From Fremontodendron californicum (taxonomy: Eukaryota > Streptophyta > Magnoliopsida > Malvales > Malvaceae): DNA of 64,000 nucleotides. Below, in pieces: positions 34,911 to 49,025 of this stretch. Position numbers and translations under genes: made by a program. Each line of letters opens with the position of its first letter. The stretch's first letter is position 1. A model generated the notes under the pieces. It made no database searches and was not told where the DNA came from. It worked only from the letters and a program-made list of their open reading frames with translations. The stretch is taken from NCBI GenBank assembly GCA_030761205.1, contig JAULJL010000015.1, forward strand, positions 5,680,001 through 5,744,000. The letters are read 5' to 3'.

Positions 34911-37341
34911 CTATTCGGTCATGAAAAATCTTAAATCACTATTTATTTGACGAAAATTGAAACATGATGATATAAGATGATAATTAATATCAATATTAAA
35001 TTGGTAGTATGGTAAGATACTTGGATCTTAAAATTATGTTAAATTACAATAATATATATTACCATATGAGATTAGACATAAATGATTTTAACATAAATAT
35101 ATATTAAGCAACCCTTTATATAATATATATAATATATAATCGAATCTTTGATATGTTTTTGATAAAGTTTGATATGATTTTAATAACCTTTGATATAATT
35201 TTGTTATCTTTTTAATATAATTTTGATGACCTTTGATGCGATTTTGGTAACCTTTGTTACAATTTGGGTAACCTTGGATATAATTTTGGTAACTCTTAAT
35301 ATAAATTTGGTAATCTTTGATGTAATTTTGGTAACATTTGATACAATTTTGGTAAATTTTGATATAATTTTGGTAATTTTTGTATATAATTTTAATAAGC
35401 TTTGATATTTTTTTTTTATAATCTTGGACAATATTTTGTTAACTTTTGATATAATTTTGTTTTGATAACCTTTGATATAATTTTGTTTTGGTAACATTTA
35501 ACATAATTTGGGTAAGCTTGATATAATTTTAATAACCTTTAATATTATTTTGATAACTTTTATAATAGTTTTGGTATTTTTTGATAAATAAGGTTTTTAA
35601 AAAATATTAGAAAAACATTTATTAGTTAAAAATCAATGCCACGAAAAAACTTTAAAGCATTATTTACTTGACGATAATCGAAATGTGAAAATGATAATTA
35701 AGATTAAATTGGTAGTATGGTAGGACATTTGGATGATAAGATTATGTTAAAAATAAATTATAATAATATATATTACCATATGATATTAGACATTGATAAT
35801 TTTGACATAAATATATAATAAGTAAGAATAATTAAATAACCCTTTATATAATATATTATATAACATTTGATATGATTTAGTAACTTTAGATATGATTTTA
35901 ATAGCCTTTAATATGATTTTAATGACCTTTTGATAACCTTTAACATAATTTTGATATCATTTGATATAATTTTGGTAATGTTTGATATAATTTGGTAACT
36001 ATTGATGTAATTTTGGTAACTTTTGATATATTTTTTGATAATCTTTGATATTATTTTGGTAATCTTTTATATAATTTTGAAAAGTTTTGATATAATTTTC
36101 AATAACGTTTGATATAAGTTTAATAGCCTTTCATAAAATTTTGGTAACCTCAGATATAATTTCAGTAATATTTGATATAATTTTAATAACATTTAATATA
36201 ATTTTGATAACATATAATATAATTTTGGTAAATATTGATAACATCTGTAATAGTCTGATAATCTTTGATATAGTTTTGATAACCTTAACATAATTTTGAT
36301 AACCTTTAAAATAATTTTGACAATCTTGGATATAATTTTGTTAACCTTTGAAATGATTTTAATAATTTTTTATATGATTTTGGTAATCCTGGATATAATT
36401 TTGGTAACCTTAAAAATAATTTTAGTACTATTTGGTATGATTTTGGTAACTTTCGATATGATTTTTATAACTTTTGATAACCTTTGATTTAATTTTGATA
36501 GCATTTGATACAATTTTGATAACATTTGATATAATTTTGATAACCTTCAATATAATTTTGATAACCTTTGATATAATTGTGGTAACCTTTGATATAATTT
36601 TGATAACATTTGATATAATTTTGATAATCTTTGTTATTATTTTGGTAACTTTTGATATAGTATTGGAAAGCTTTTATATAATTTTCATAAATATTGATAT
36701 AATTTTGATACTATTTAATATAATTTTGATAACATTTATAATTATTTTGATAATCTTAGATATAATTTTGATAACCTTTGAAATAATTTTGGTAACTTTC
36801 TATATTATTTTGGTAACCTTCGAACTTCGATATAATTTTGATAGCATTTAATATGATTTTGTCATTTTAGTAATCTTTATACAATTTGGTAATTTTTGAT
36901 ATAATTTTAGTAACTTTTGATATAATTTTAATAATATTTGTAACATTTGATAATATAAGATATTATTTTGGTAACCTTTGATATAATTTTGACAAATTTT
37001 GTATAATTTTAGTAACTTTTGATATGATTTTGGATAACCCTTGATATAATTATGGTAACATTTGATATAATTTTGATAACATTTGGATAGTTTTGACAAC
37101 TTTTGATATAGTTTTGATAACCTTTGATATACTTGTGGTAACATTTAATATAATTTTGGTAACATTTGATAAAAGTTTGGTAATTTTTTATATAATTTTG
37201 ATAACATTTGATATAATGTTGTTTAACCAAAACTATAACATTTTTGATATTTTGGTAACATGTGATATAATTTTGGTAATTTTTATATAATTTTGGTAAC
37301 ATTTGATATAATTTTGGTAACTTTGATATAGTTTTGTTGAA
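34911..37341. repeat. 21-bp satellite array, block 2, with spacer A
   Basis: Continues block 1 after the retrotransposon. The block has spacer A twice (34,911-35,130 remainder; 35,590-35,870, anchor AGAAAAACATTTATTAG at 35,609) and long runs of the ~21-bp unit between. The long open frames on both strands follow from the unit being seven codons long. Confidence 0.9.
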
Positions 37342-37346
37342 CCTTT

Positions 37347-38379
37347 TGTTGGATATCAATATATTATTTGGTGTATAAATACGAAATACGTATTCTAATA
37401 CGTAGATTGTCGTAAGTAGATACACGGTGCATATTTTATGTACACAATTGATATCATATTTGAATGAGAAATTAATCTCTAAGTACCCACTTGAAGAAAA
37501 ATAAAATTTATTGATATTAGTGATTGGTGTGGAATCCCACATAAGATGAACAAAGGCTTAAACTTGTGGTATTTATAAGCCTTGTTTTTATGAGAGGTTG
37601 GGCCCTAAGGGGCACCCAAGTTTTGTGGTGGTGAGGACCTACACAACTTGGGCTGGACCACAACGCGCGCGCCACTGAGCCGTGCTTGGGCTGGGTCGGG
37701 TCAGGGTCAGTAATTAATTTTTTTACTGCCCAACCGACATGTTTTTCTATCCAAACCGAACCAACTCAACCCATCACTGTTCGGTCCTACCGAACCAGTG
37801 CTGCCAACCAACCAAAGGACTATCTGATTGAGACATGTCTGTTCGGACAGTTTTTTTATCCAAAAATTATGTCTGACCGAACCGTTTCTGTCTGAACGAT
37901 TCTGTTTGTTTCCAACAAACATGTCTTGTCCGAACAGGTTTCATTTTTTCTATAAAACCTGAGCAGTTCTTGTCATTTAATTGTACCGAAAAAATTATGT
38001 CATATTTTTTACAATTATGCTCTTGTTATTTCTTGTGTCTTCTGTGGGAGAGACCAACATTCTTCTGGTTCGTCGTGTTGTTAAGAGTGTGCTCTCGACT
38101 GCAACGTAATCGATGAGGACTCGGAGACGAATTGCAACATACTGTAAGCACCTGTGAGACAGGCAATAATCGTCTTAAGGTCGAGGTCCAACCTTGACTC
38201 GATTATCCTTATCTGTATTCTGATTAACCTATAGATGTTGCCAATTTCCATTCTAGAATGTTCCTAATTTTTATATATGATGTTCTGCCGGAATTTCAGA
38301 TAAGTAATCTGTTCTTTAGTCTTTTAATTTATATTTTATAGTAATGAAATATTGTTAATTGCTTATAAGAGTGCCAACA
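37347..38379 (+). mobile_element. Solo LTR, 1,033 bp
   Basis: Begins TGTTGGATATC and ends GTGCCAACA, flanked by a perfect 5-bp duplication CCTTT (37,342-37,346 and 38,380-38,384). Removing it restores the satellite text GAACCTTTGATATAA. A TATA-like CTATAAAAC near 37,950 suggests plus orientation. There is no coding part. Ends of this type are common in Ty1/copia elements. Confidence 0.88.
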
Positions 38380-38384
38380 CCTTT

Positions 38385-38750
38385 GATATAACTTTTGGTA
38401 ACTTTTGATAACCTTTAATATAATTTTGATAACTATTGACATTATTGTGGTAACCTTTGAGATAATTTTAATGACATTTAATATAATTTTGTTAACATTT
38501 GATACAATTTTAATAACATTTGTAATATTTTTGATAATTTTTTATATAATTTTATATCAAAATAAAAAAACATCTAATATATAAATTTATCAAAAAAAAT
38601 ATCTAATCATAAATTGTATATATTAAATAAATAATTTTGACCTATTATGTGGCACACTTGCAAAAACATGTATATCACAGCATAACATAAATTAGTAAAT
38701 CTAAAATTCCTTTAAAATTATTAATGGATACCACTTTCTACCTAATCCAA
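38385..38750. repeat. 21-bp satellite block 3, ending in spacer B
   Basis: A short run of 21-bp units followed by spacer B (TTTATATCAAAATAAA.. to CCTAATCCAAAATAC). The next solo LTR interrupts it. Confidence 0.85.
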
Positions 38751-38755
38751 AATAC

Positions 38756-39428
38756 TGTTGGGTGTGGGTCCCTCCTATATGGAAAACTCCACTTTGCTTA
38801 TTAAATGTAAAAGAGGGTTGGTTTTGTTGGGAGTGAGAGTCAGAAGCAAAAATAAGAAAAAGAGAGAGTGTCGGCAGATGAGAGAAAGAGAAAAGAGTGA
38901 GCTATGCAATTTTGATCAAGTCGACAATCGGAGGTTCATCCGTGATACGATCGTCTTGATTTTCTGGCAGTGGCGAGAGGACACGTAGATGTTGGTTACG
39001 GTCAGAATTTTCATCCGAGCTTTGTAACTTCCCAATCTGGTTTCTGAATAGAAGTCCCATTTTTTGGGTGATTTCTCAACTTTCTCTCTTTGTATTTAAG
39101 ATCACTTGTTGATAGCTAAGTTAGAGTTGTGTACTCATTGTGTTAGCTGAATTATTGTGATCTTGTAAGCACACTTTCGTTATAGTGGAGATTTTTAGTG
39201 GACTCTCAAGTCCCGTGATTTTTACCCTTTGATTTAAAGGGGTTTTTCACGTAAAAATTGTGTGTCTCGTGTGATTGGTGCATTGTGATTATTTGTTATT
39301 GCTTTTGTGTTGTTGGAGAATATTTTGTGCTATTGTGCTACCGTATTTATAGACTCTGTTAATTGGGTGAGAAAGAACCACAGGTTGTGTTTCCGCAATT
39401 TTTCGGTAAGTTCGATTTCTGCCAATCA
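38756..39428 (+). mobile_element. Solo LTR, 673 bp
   Basis: Begins TGTTGGGTGTGGG and ends TGCCAATCA, with flanks AATAC (38,751-38,755) and AACAC (39,429-39,433), a target duplication with one change. Removing it restores the spacer B text ..CCAAAATACTCTTCAAAAAATC seen in other units. It is a copia-like LTR with a TATTTAAG box in the middle, of a different family from the 1,033-bp LTR. Confidence 0.8.
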
Positions 39429-39433
39429 AACAC

Positions 39434-42400
39434 TCTTCAAAAAATCAATAAAATAGACTATAGGTTATTTAGTCCACCGTAAAACGAAAATCTTTTTAGT
39501 AACCTTTGTTGCAATTTGAGTAACTTTTGATATAATTTTGGTAACTCTTAATATAAATTTGGTAATCTTTGATGTAATTTTGGTAACATTTGATACAATT
39601 TTGGTAAGTTTTGATATAATTTTGGTAATTTTTGTATATAATTTTAATAAGGTTTGATATATTTTTTTTATAATCTTGGACATTATTTTGTTAACCTTCG
39701 ATATAATTTTGTTTTGGTAACCTTTGATATAATTTTGTTTTGGTAACATTTAACATAATTTTGGTCAGCTTGATATAATTTTAATAACTTTTAATATAAT
39801 TTTGATAACTTTTGTAATAGTTTTGGTAATTTTTGATAAATAAGGTTTTAAAAAAACATTAGAAAAACATTTATTAGTTAAAAACCAATGCCACGAAAAA
39901 ACTTTAAAGCATTATTTACTTGACGAGAATCGAAATATGAAAATATAACCAAAAGTGATAATTAAGATTAAATTGATAGTATGGTAGGACATCTGGATAA
40001 TAAAATTATGTTGAACTATAAAGATATATATTAACATATGAGATTAGACATGGATGATTTTGACATAAATATATAATAAGTAAGAATAATTAAATAACCT
40101 TTTATATAGTATATTATATAACATTTGATATGATTTTAGTAACTTTAGATATGATTTTGATATATTTTGATATGATTTTAATAGCCTTTAATATTATTTT
40201 AATGACCTTTTGATAACCTTTAACATAATTTTGGTAATTTTTGATATAATTTGGTAACCACTGATGTACTTTTGGTAACCATTGATATAGTTTTTGATAA
40301 TCTTTGATATTATTTTGATAATCTTTTATATAATTTTAAAAAGTTATGATATAATTTTCGATTAACATTTGATATAAGTTTGATAACCTTTGTTATAATT
40401 TTGGTAACCTCAGATATAATTCCAATAACATTTGATATAATTTTAATAACATTTAATATAATTTTGATAACATATAACATAATTTTGGTAAATTTTGATA
40501 ACATATATAATAGTTCTGATAATTTTTGATATAGTTTTGATAACCTTAACATAATTTTGATAACCTTTGATATAATTTAGAAAATCTTGGATATAATTTT
40601 GTTAACCTTTGAAGTGATTTTAATAGTTTTTGATATGATTTTGGTAATCCTGGATATAATTTTGGTAACCTTTGAAATAATTTTAGTACTATTTGGTATG
40701 ATTTTGTTAACTTTCGATAAGATTTTTATAACTTTTGATATGATTTTAATAACCTTTGATTTAATTTTGGTAGCCTTTGATACAATTTTGATAACATTCA
40801 ATATAATTTTGATAATCTTCAATATAATTTTGATAACTTTTGATATAATTATGGTAACTTTTGATATAATTTTGATAACATTTGATATAATTTTGATAAC
40901 TTTTGTTATTATTTTGGTAACATTTGATATGATTTTGGTAACCTTTGATATAATTTTAATAACTTTTGATATAATTTTGATAGCATTTATAATTGTTTTG
41001 GTAATCTTGGATATAATTTTGATAACCTTTGAAATAATTATGGTAACATTCTATATTATTTTGGTAACCTTCGAACTTCGATATGATTTTGATAGCATTT
41101 AATATGATTTTGTCATTTTAGTAATCTTTATACAATTTGGTAACTTTTGATATAATTTTAATAATATTTATAACATTTGGTAATATAAGATATTATTTTG
41201 GTAACTTTTGATATAATTTTGACAAATTTTATATAATTTTAGTAACTTTTGATATGATTTTGGATAACCCTTGATATAATTATGGTAACCTTTGATATAA
41301 TTTTGATAACATTTGGATAGTTTTGACGACTTTTGATATAGTTTTGATAACCTTTGATATAATTGTGGTAACATTTAATATATTTTGGTAACATTTGATA
41401 TAGTTTTGGTAAATTTTTATATAATTTTGATAACATTTGATATAATGTTGTTTAACCAAAACTATAACATTTTTGATATTTTGGTAACATGTGATATAAT
41501 TTTAGTAATTTTTATATAATTTCGGTAACATTTGATATAATTTTGTTGAACCTTAGATATAATTTTGATAACTTTTAATAACATTTAATAAAATTTTGAT
41601 AACCATTGACATTATTGTGGCAACCTTTGAGATAATTTTAATAACGTTTGATATAATTTTGTTAACATTTGATACAATTTTAATAACATTTGTAATAATT
41701 TTGATAATTTTTTATATAATTTTATATCAAAATAAAAAACATCTAACATATAAATTTATCAAAAAAATATCTAATAATAAATTGTATACATTAAATAAAT
41801 AATTTTGACCTATTATGTGGTACACTTGCAAAACACGTATATCATAGCATAACATAAATTGTAAATATAAAATTCCTTTAAAATTATTAATGGATACAAC
41901 TTCCTACCTAATTCAAAATACTCTTCAAAAAATCAATAAAACAGACTATAGGTTATGAGTCCACCGTAAAACGAAAATCTTTTAGTAACATTTGTTACAA
42001 TTACGGTAATCTTTGATATAATTTTGGTAACCTTTAATATAAATTTGGTAATATTTGATGTAATTTTGGTAACATTTGATACAATTTTGGTATGTTTTGA
42101 TATAATTTTGGTAATTATTGTATATAATTTTAATAAGCTTTGATATATATTTTTATAATCTTGGACATTATTTTGTTAACCTTTGATATAATTTTGTTTT
42201 GGTAACCTTTGATATAATTTTATTTTGGTAACATTTAACATAATTTTGTTAAGCTTTATATAATTTTAATAACCTTTAATGTAATTTTGATAACTTTTGT
42301 AATAGTTTTGGTAATTTTTGATAAATAAGGTTTTAAAAAATATTAGAAAAACATTTATTAGTTAAAAATAAATGCCACAAAAAAACTTTAAAGAATTATT

Positions 42401-45400
42401 TACTTGACGAGAATCGAAATGTGAAAATATAACCAAAAATGATAATTAAGATTAAATTGGTAGTATGATAGGACATTTGGATAATAAAATTATGTTAAAC
42501 TATAATAATATATATTAGCATAAGAGATTAGACATGGATTATTTTGACATAAATATATAATAAGTAAGAATAATTAAATAACCCTTTATATAGTATATTA
42601 TATAACATTTTATATGATTTTAGTAACTTTAGATATGATTTTGATATATTTTGATATGATTTTAATAGCCTCTAATATGATTTTTAATGACCTTTTGATA
42701 ACCTTTAACATAATTTTGATATCATTTGATATAATTTGGTAACCATTGATGTAATTTTGGTAAACTTTGATATAGTTTTTGATAATCTTTGATATTATTT
42801 TGGTAATCTTTTATATTATTTTAAAAAGTTTTGATATAATTTTCAATAATATTTGATATAAGTTTGATAACCTTTGATATAATTTTGGTAACCTCAGATA
42901 TAATTCCAGTAACATTTGATATAATTTTAATAACATTTAATATAATTTTGATAACATATAATATAATTTTGGTAAATTTTGATAACATTTGTAATTGTTC
43001 TGATAATCTTTGATATAGTTTTGATAACCTTAACATAATTTTGATAACTTTTGATATAATTTTGACAATCTTGGATATAATTTTGTTCACCTTTGAAATG
43101 ATCTTAATAGTTTTTTATATGATTTTGGTAATCCTGGATATAATTTTGGTAACCTTTAAAATAATTTTAGTACTATTTGGTATGATTTTGGTAACTTGCG
43201 ATATGATTTTGATAATTTTGATATGATTTTGATAATCTTTGATTTAATTTTGGTAGCCTTTGATACAATTTTGATAACATTTAATATAATTTTGATAACC
43301 TTCAATATAATTTTGATAACCTTTGATATATTGTGGTAACCTTTGATATAATTTTGATAACATTTGATATAATTTTGATAACTTTTGTTATTATTTTGGT
43401 AACATTTGATATGGTTTTGGTAACCTTTCATATAATTTTAATAACCTTTGATATAATTTTGATAACATTTATAATTGTTTTGGTAATCTTGGATATAATT
43501 TTGATAACCTTTGAAATAAATGTGGTAACTTTCTATATTATTTTGGTAACCTTCGAACTTCGATATGATTTTGATAGCATTTAATATGATTTTGTCATTT
43601 TAGTAATCTTTATACAATTTGGTAACTTTTGATATAATTTTGACAAATTTTAAATAATTTTAGTAACTTTTGATATGATTTTGGATAACCTTTGATATAA
43701 TTATGGTAACCTTTGATATAATTTTGATAACATTTGAATAGTTTTGACAACTTTTGATATAGTTTTGATAACCTTTGAAATAATTGTGGTAACATTTAAT
43801 ATAATTTCGGTAACATTTGATATAGTTTTGGTAATTTTTTTATATAATTTTGATAACATTTGATATAATGTTGTTTAACCAAAACTATAACATTTTTGAT
43901 ATTTTGGTAACATGTGATATAATTTTGGTAATTTTTATATAATTTCGGTAACATTTGATATAATTTTTGTAATTTTGATATAATTTTCTTGAACCTTTGA
44001 TATAATTTTGGTAACTTTTAATAACATTTAATATAATTTTGATAACCTTTGAAATAATTTTAATAACGTTTGATATAATTTTGTTAACCTTTGATACAAT
44101 TTTAATAACATTTGTAATAATTTTGATAATTTTTTATATAATTTTATATCAAAATAAAAAACGTCTAATATATAATTTTATGAAAAAAAAACATCTAATA
44201 ATAAATTGTATATATTACATAAATAATTTTGCCAAACACGTATATCATAGCATAACATAAATTAGTAAATATAAAATTCCTTTAAAATTATTAATGGATA
44301 CCACTTCCTACCTAATCCAAAATACTCTTCAAAAAATCAATAAAATAGACTATAGGTTATTAGTCCACCATAAAACGAAAATCTTTTAGTAACCTTTGTT
44401 TCAATTTGGGTAACCTTTGTTATAATTTTGGTAACTCTTAATATAAATTTGATAATCTTTGATATAATTTTGGTAACATTTGATACAATTTTGGTAAGTA
44501 TTAATATAATTTTGGTAATTATTGTATATAATTTTAATAAGCTTTGATATATATATATATATATAGTTTTATAATCTTGGGCATTATTTTGTTAACCTTT
44601 GATATAATTTTGTTTTGGTAACCTTTGATATAATTTTGTTTTGGTATCATTTAACATAATTTTGTTAAGCTTTATATAATTTTAATAACCTTTAATATAA
44701 TTTTAATAACTTTTGTAATAGTTTTGGTAGTTTTCTAGAAAAAAGGTTTTTAAAAAATATTAGAAAAACATTTATTAGTGAAAAATCGATGCCACGAAAA
44801 AACTATAAAGCATTATTTACTTTACGAGAATCGAAATGTGAAAATATAACCAAAAATGGTAATTAAGACGTATTAAATAAATAATTAATCTTGGACATTA
44901 TTTTGTTAACCTTTGATATAATTTTGTTTTGGTAACCTAATTTTATTTTGATAACATTTAACATAATTTTGTTAAGCTTTATATAATTTTAATAACCTTT
45001 AATATAATTTTGATAACTTTTATAATAGTTTTGGTAATTTTTGATAAATAAGGTTTTTAAAAAATATTAGAAAAACATTTATTAGTTAAAAATCAATGCC
45101 ACGAAAAAACTTTAAAGAATTATTAACTTGACGAGAATCGAAATGTGAAAATATAACCAAAAATGATAATTAAGATTAAATTGGTAGTATGGTAGGACAT
45201 TTGGATAATAAAATTATGTTAAACTATAATAATATATATTAGCATATGAGATTAGACATGGATTATTTTGACATAAATTTATAATAAGTAAGAATAATTA
45301 AATAACCATTTATATAGTATATTATATAACATTTTATATGATTTTAGTAACTTTAGATATGATTTTGATATATTTTGATATGATTTTAATAGCCTTTAAT

Positions 45401-48400
45401 ATGATTTTAATGACCTTTTGATAACCTTTGACATAATTTTGATATCATTTGATATAATTTTGGTAACTTTTGATATAATTTGGTAACCATTGATGTAATT
45501 TTGGTAAACTTTGATATATTTTTTTTATAATCTTTGATATTATTTTGGTAATCTTTTATATAATTTTAAAAAGTTTTGATATAATTTTCAATAATATTTG
45601 ATATAAGTTTGATAACCTTTGATATAATTTTGGTAACCTCAGATATAATTCCAGTAACATTTGATATAATTTTAATAACATTTAATATAATTTTGATAAC
45701 ATATAATATAATTTTGGTAAATTTTGATAACATTTGTAATAGTTCTGATAATCTTTGATATAGTTTTGATAACCTTAACATAATTTTGATAACCTTTGAT
45801 ATAATTTTGACAATCTTGGATATAATTTTGTTCACCTTTGAAATGATTTTAAAGCTTTAAAGCTTTGATATATATTTTTTATAATCTTGGACATTATTTT
45901 GTTAACCTTTGATATAATTTTGTTTTGGTAACCTTTGATATAATTTTATTTTGGTAACATTTAACATAATTTTGTTAAGCTTTATATAATTTTGATAACT
46001 TTTATAATAGTTTTGGTAATTTTTGATAAATAAGGTTTTTAAAAAATATTAGAAAAACATTTATTAGTTAAAAATCAATGCCACGAAAAAACTTTAAAGA
46101 ATTATTTACTTGACGAGAATCGAAATGTGAAAATATAACCAAAAATGATAATTAAGATTAAATTGGTAGTATGGTAGGACATTTGAATAATAAAATTATG
46201 TTAAACTAAAATAATATATATTAGCATATGAGATTAGACATGGATTATTTTGACATAAATTTATAATAAGTAAGAATAATTAAATAACCCTTTATATAGT
46301 ATATTATATAACATTTTATATGATTTTAGTAACTTTAGATATGATTTTGATATATTTTGATATGATTTTAATAGCCTTTAATATGATTTTAATGACCTTT
46401 TGATAACCTTTGACATAATCTTGATATCATTTGATATAATTTTGGTAACTTTTGATATAATTTGGTAACCATTGATGTAATTTTGGTAAACTTTGATATA
46501 TATTTTTTTATAATCTTTGATATTATTTTGGTAATCTTTTATATAATTTTAAAAAGTTTTGATATAATTTTCAATAATATTTGATATAAGTTTGATAACC
46601 TTTGATATAATTTTGGTAACCTCAGATATAATTTCAGCAACATTTGATATAATTTTAATAATATTTAATATAATTTTGATAACATATAATATAATTTTGG
46701 TAAATTTTGATAACATTTGTAATAGTTCTGATAATCTTTGATATAGTTTTGATAACCTTAACATAATTTTGATAACCTTTGATATAATTTTGACAATCTT
46801 GGATATAATTTTGTTCACCTTTGAAATGATTTTAATAGTTTTTTATATGATTTTGGTAATCCTGGATATAATTTTGGTAACCTTTAAAATAATTTTAGTA
46901 CTGTTTGGTATGATTTTGGTAACTTTCGATATGATTTTGATAATTTTTTATATGATTTTGATAACCTTTTATTTAATTTTGGTAGCCTTTGATACAATTT
47001 TGATAACATTTAATATAATTTTGATAACCTTCAATATGATTTTGATAAGTTTTGATATAATTGTGGTAACCTTTGATATAATTTTGATAACATTTGATAT
47101 AATTTTGATAACTTTTGTTATTATTTTGGTAAAATTTGATATGATTTTGGTAACCTTTCATACTATTTTAATAACTTTTGATATAATTTTGATAACATTT
47201 ATAATTGTTTTGGTAATCTTGGATATAATTTTGATAAACTTTGAAATAATTTTGGTAACTTTCTATATTATTTTGGTAACCTTCGAACTTCGATATGATT
47301 TTGATAGCATTTAATATGATTTTGTCATTTTAGTAATCTTTACAATTTGATAACTTTTGATATAATTTTAATAATATTTGTAACATTTGGTAAAATAAGA
47401 TATTATTTTGGTAACTTTTGATATAATTTTGACAAATTTGATATAATTTTTGTAACTTTTGATATGGTTTTGGATAACCTTTTATATAATTATGGTAACA
47501 TTTGATATAATTTTGATAACATTTGGATAGTTTTGACAATTTTTGATATAATTTTGATAACCTTTGATATAATTGTGGTAACATTTAATATAATTTTGGT
47601 AACATTCGATATAGTTTTGGTAAATTTTTATATAATTTTGATAACATTTGATATAATATTTTTTAACCAAAACTATAACATTTTTGATATTTTGGTAACA
47701 TGTGATAATTTTGGTAATTTTTATATAATTTCGATAACATTTGATATAATTTTTGTAATTTTGGTATAATTTTGTTGATTCTTTTATATAATATTGGTAA
47801 CTTTTAATAATATTTAATATAATTTTGATAACCATTGACATTATTGTGGTAACCTTTGAAATAATTTTAATAACGTTTGATATAATTTTGTTAACCTTTG
47901 ATACAATTTTAATAACATTTATAATAATTTTGATTATTTTTTATGTTATTTTATATCAAAATAAAAAAATCTAATATATAAATTTATAAAAAAAATATCT
48001 AATAAAATAATTTTGACCTATTATGTGGCACACTTGCAAAACACGTATATCATAGCATAACATAAATTAGTAAATATAAAATTCCTTTAAAATTATTAAT
48101 GGATACCACTTCCTACCTAATCCAAAAATACTCTTCAAAAAATCAATAAAATAGACTATAGGTTATTATTCCACCATAAAACGAAAATCTTTTAGTAACC
48201 TTTGTTACAATTTGGGTAACCTATGCTATAATTTTGGTAACTCTTAATATAAATTTGGTAATCTTTGATATAATTTTTGTAACATTTGATACACTTTTGG
48301 TAAGTATTGATGTAATTTTGGTAATTATTGTATATATTTTTAATAAGCTTTCATATATTTTTTTTTTATAATCTTGGATATTATTTTGTTAACCTTTGAT

Positions 48401-49020
48401 ATAATTTTGTTTTGGTAACTTTTGATATAATTTTGTTTTGGTAACATTTAACATAATTTTGTTAAGCTTTATATAATTTTAATAACCTTTAATATAATTT
48501 TAATAACTTTTGTAATAGTTTTGGTAGTTTTTGATAAATAAGGTTTTTAAAAAATATTAGAAAAACATTTATTAGTGAAAAATCAATGCCACGAAAAAAT
48601 TTTAAAGCATTATTTACTTTACGAGAATCGAAATGTGAAAATATAACCAAAAATGATAATTAAGATTAAATTGGTAGTATGGTAGGACACTTGGATATTA
48701 AAATTATGTTAAACTATAATAATATATATTATCATATGAGATTAGACATGGATGATTTTGATATAAATATATAATAAGTAAGAATAATTAAATAACCCTT
48801 TATATAATATATTATATAACATTTGATATGATTTTAGTAACTTTAGATATGATTTTGATATGATTTTAATAGCCTTTAATATGATTTTAATGACCTTTTG
48901 ATAACCTTTAACATAATTTTGATATCATTTGATATAATTTTGGTAACTTTTGATATAATTTGGTAACTATTGATGTAATTTTGGTAACCTTTGATATAGT
49001 TTTTGATAATCTTTGATATT
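39434..49020. repeat. Main satellite block: ~2.5-kb higher-order units of a 21-bp repeat
   Basis: Nearly 9.6 kb of uninterrupted satellite. Spacer A anchors (AGAAAAACATTTATTAG) lie at 39,861, 42,345, 44,762, 45,069, 46,051 and 48,559, giving steps of 2,484, 2,417, 307, 982 and 2,508 bp. Spacer B (..CTTCAAAAAATCAATAAA..) precedes each full unit. The short steps are internally deleted units. A (TA)n run sits at about 44,546-44,565. Open frames of up to about 180 codons in several frames follow from the 21-bp period and are not called as genes. Confidence 0.92.
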
Positions 49021-49025
49021 ATTTT

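Noticed and set aside
40587..41102. 171-codon open frame of repeating ITFDIIL-like heptads, and similar long frames throughout the satellite on both strands
   Set aside because: They arise from the 21-bp period of the repeat, occur in several frames at once, and have no start context or conserved domain.
35609..48559. CRISPR-like array of regular repeats
   Set aside because: Units are contiguous without unique spacers, and the genome is a plant nuclear genome.
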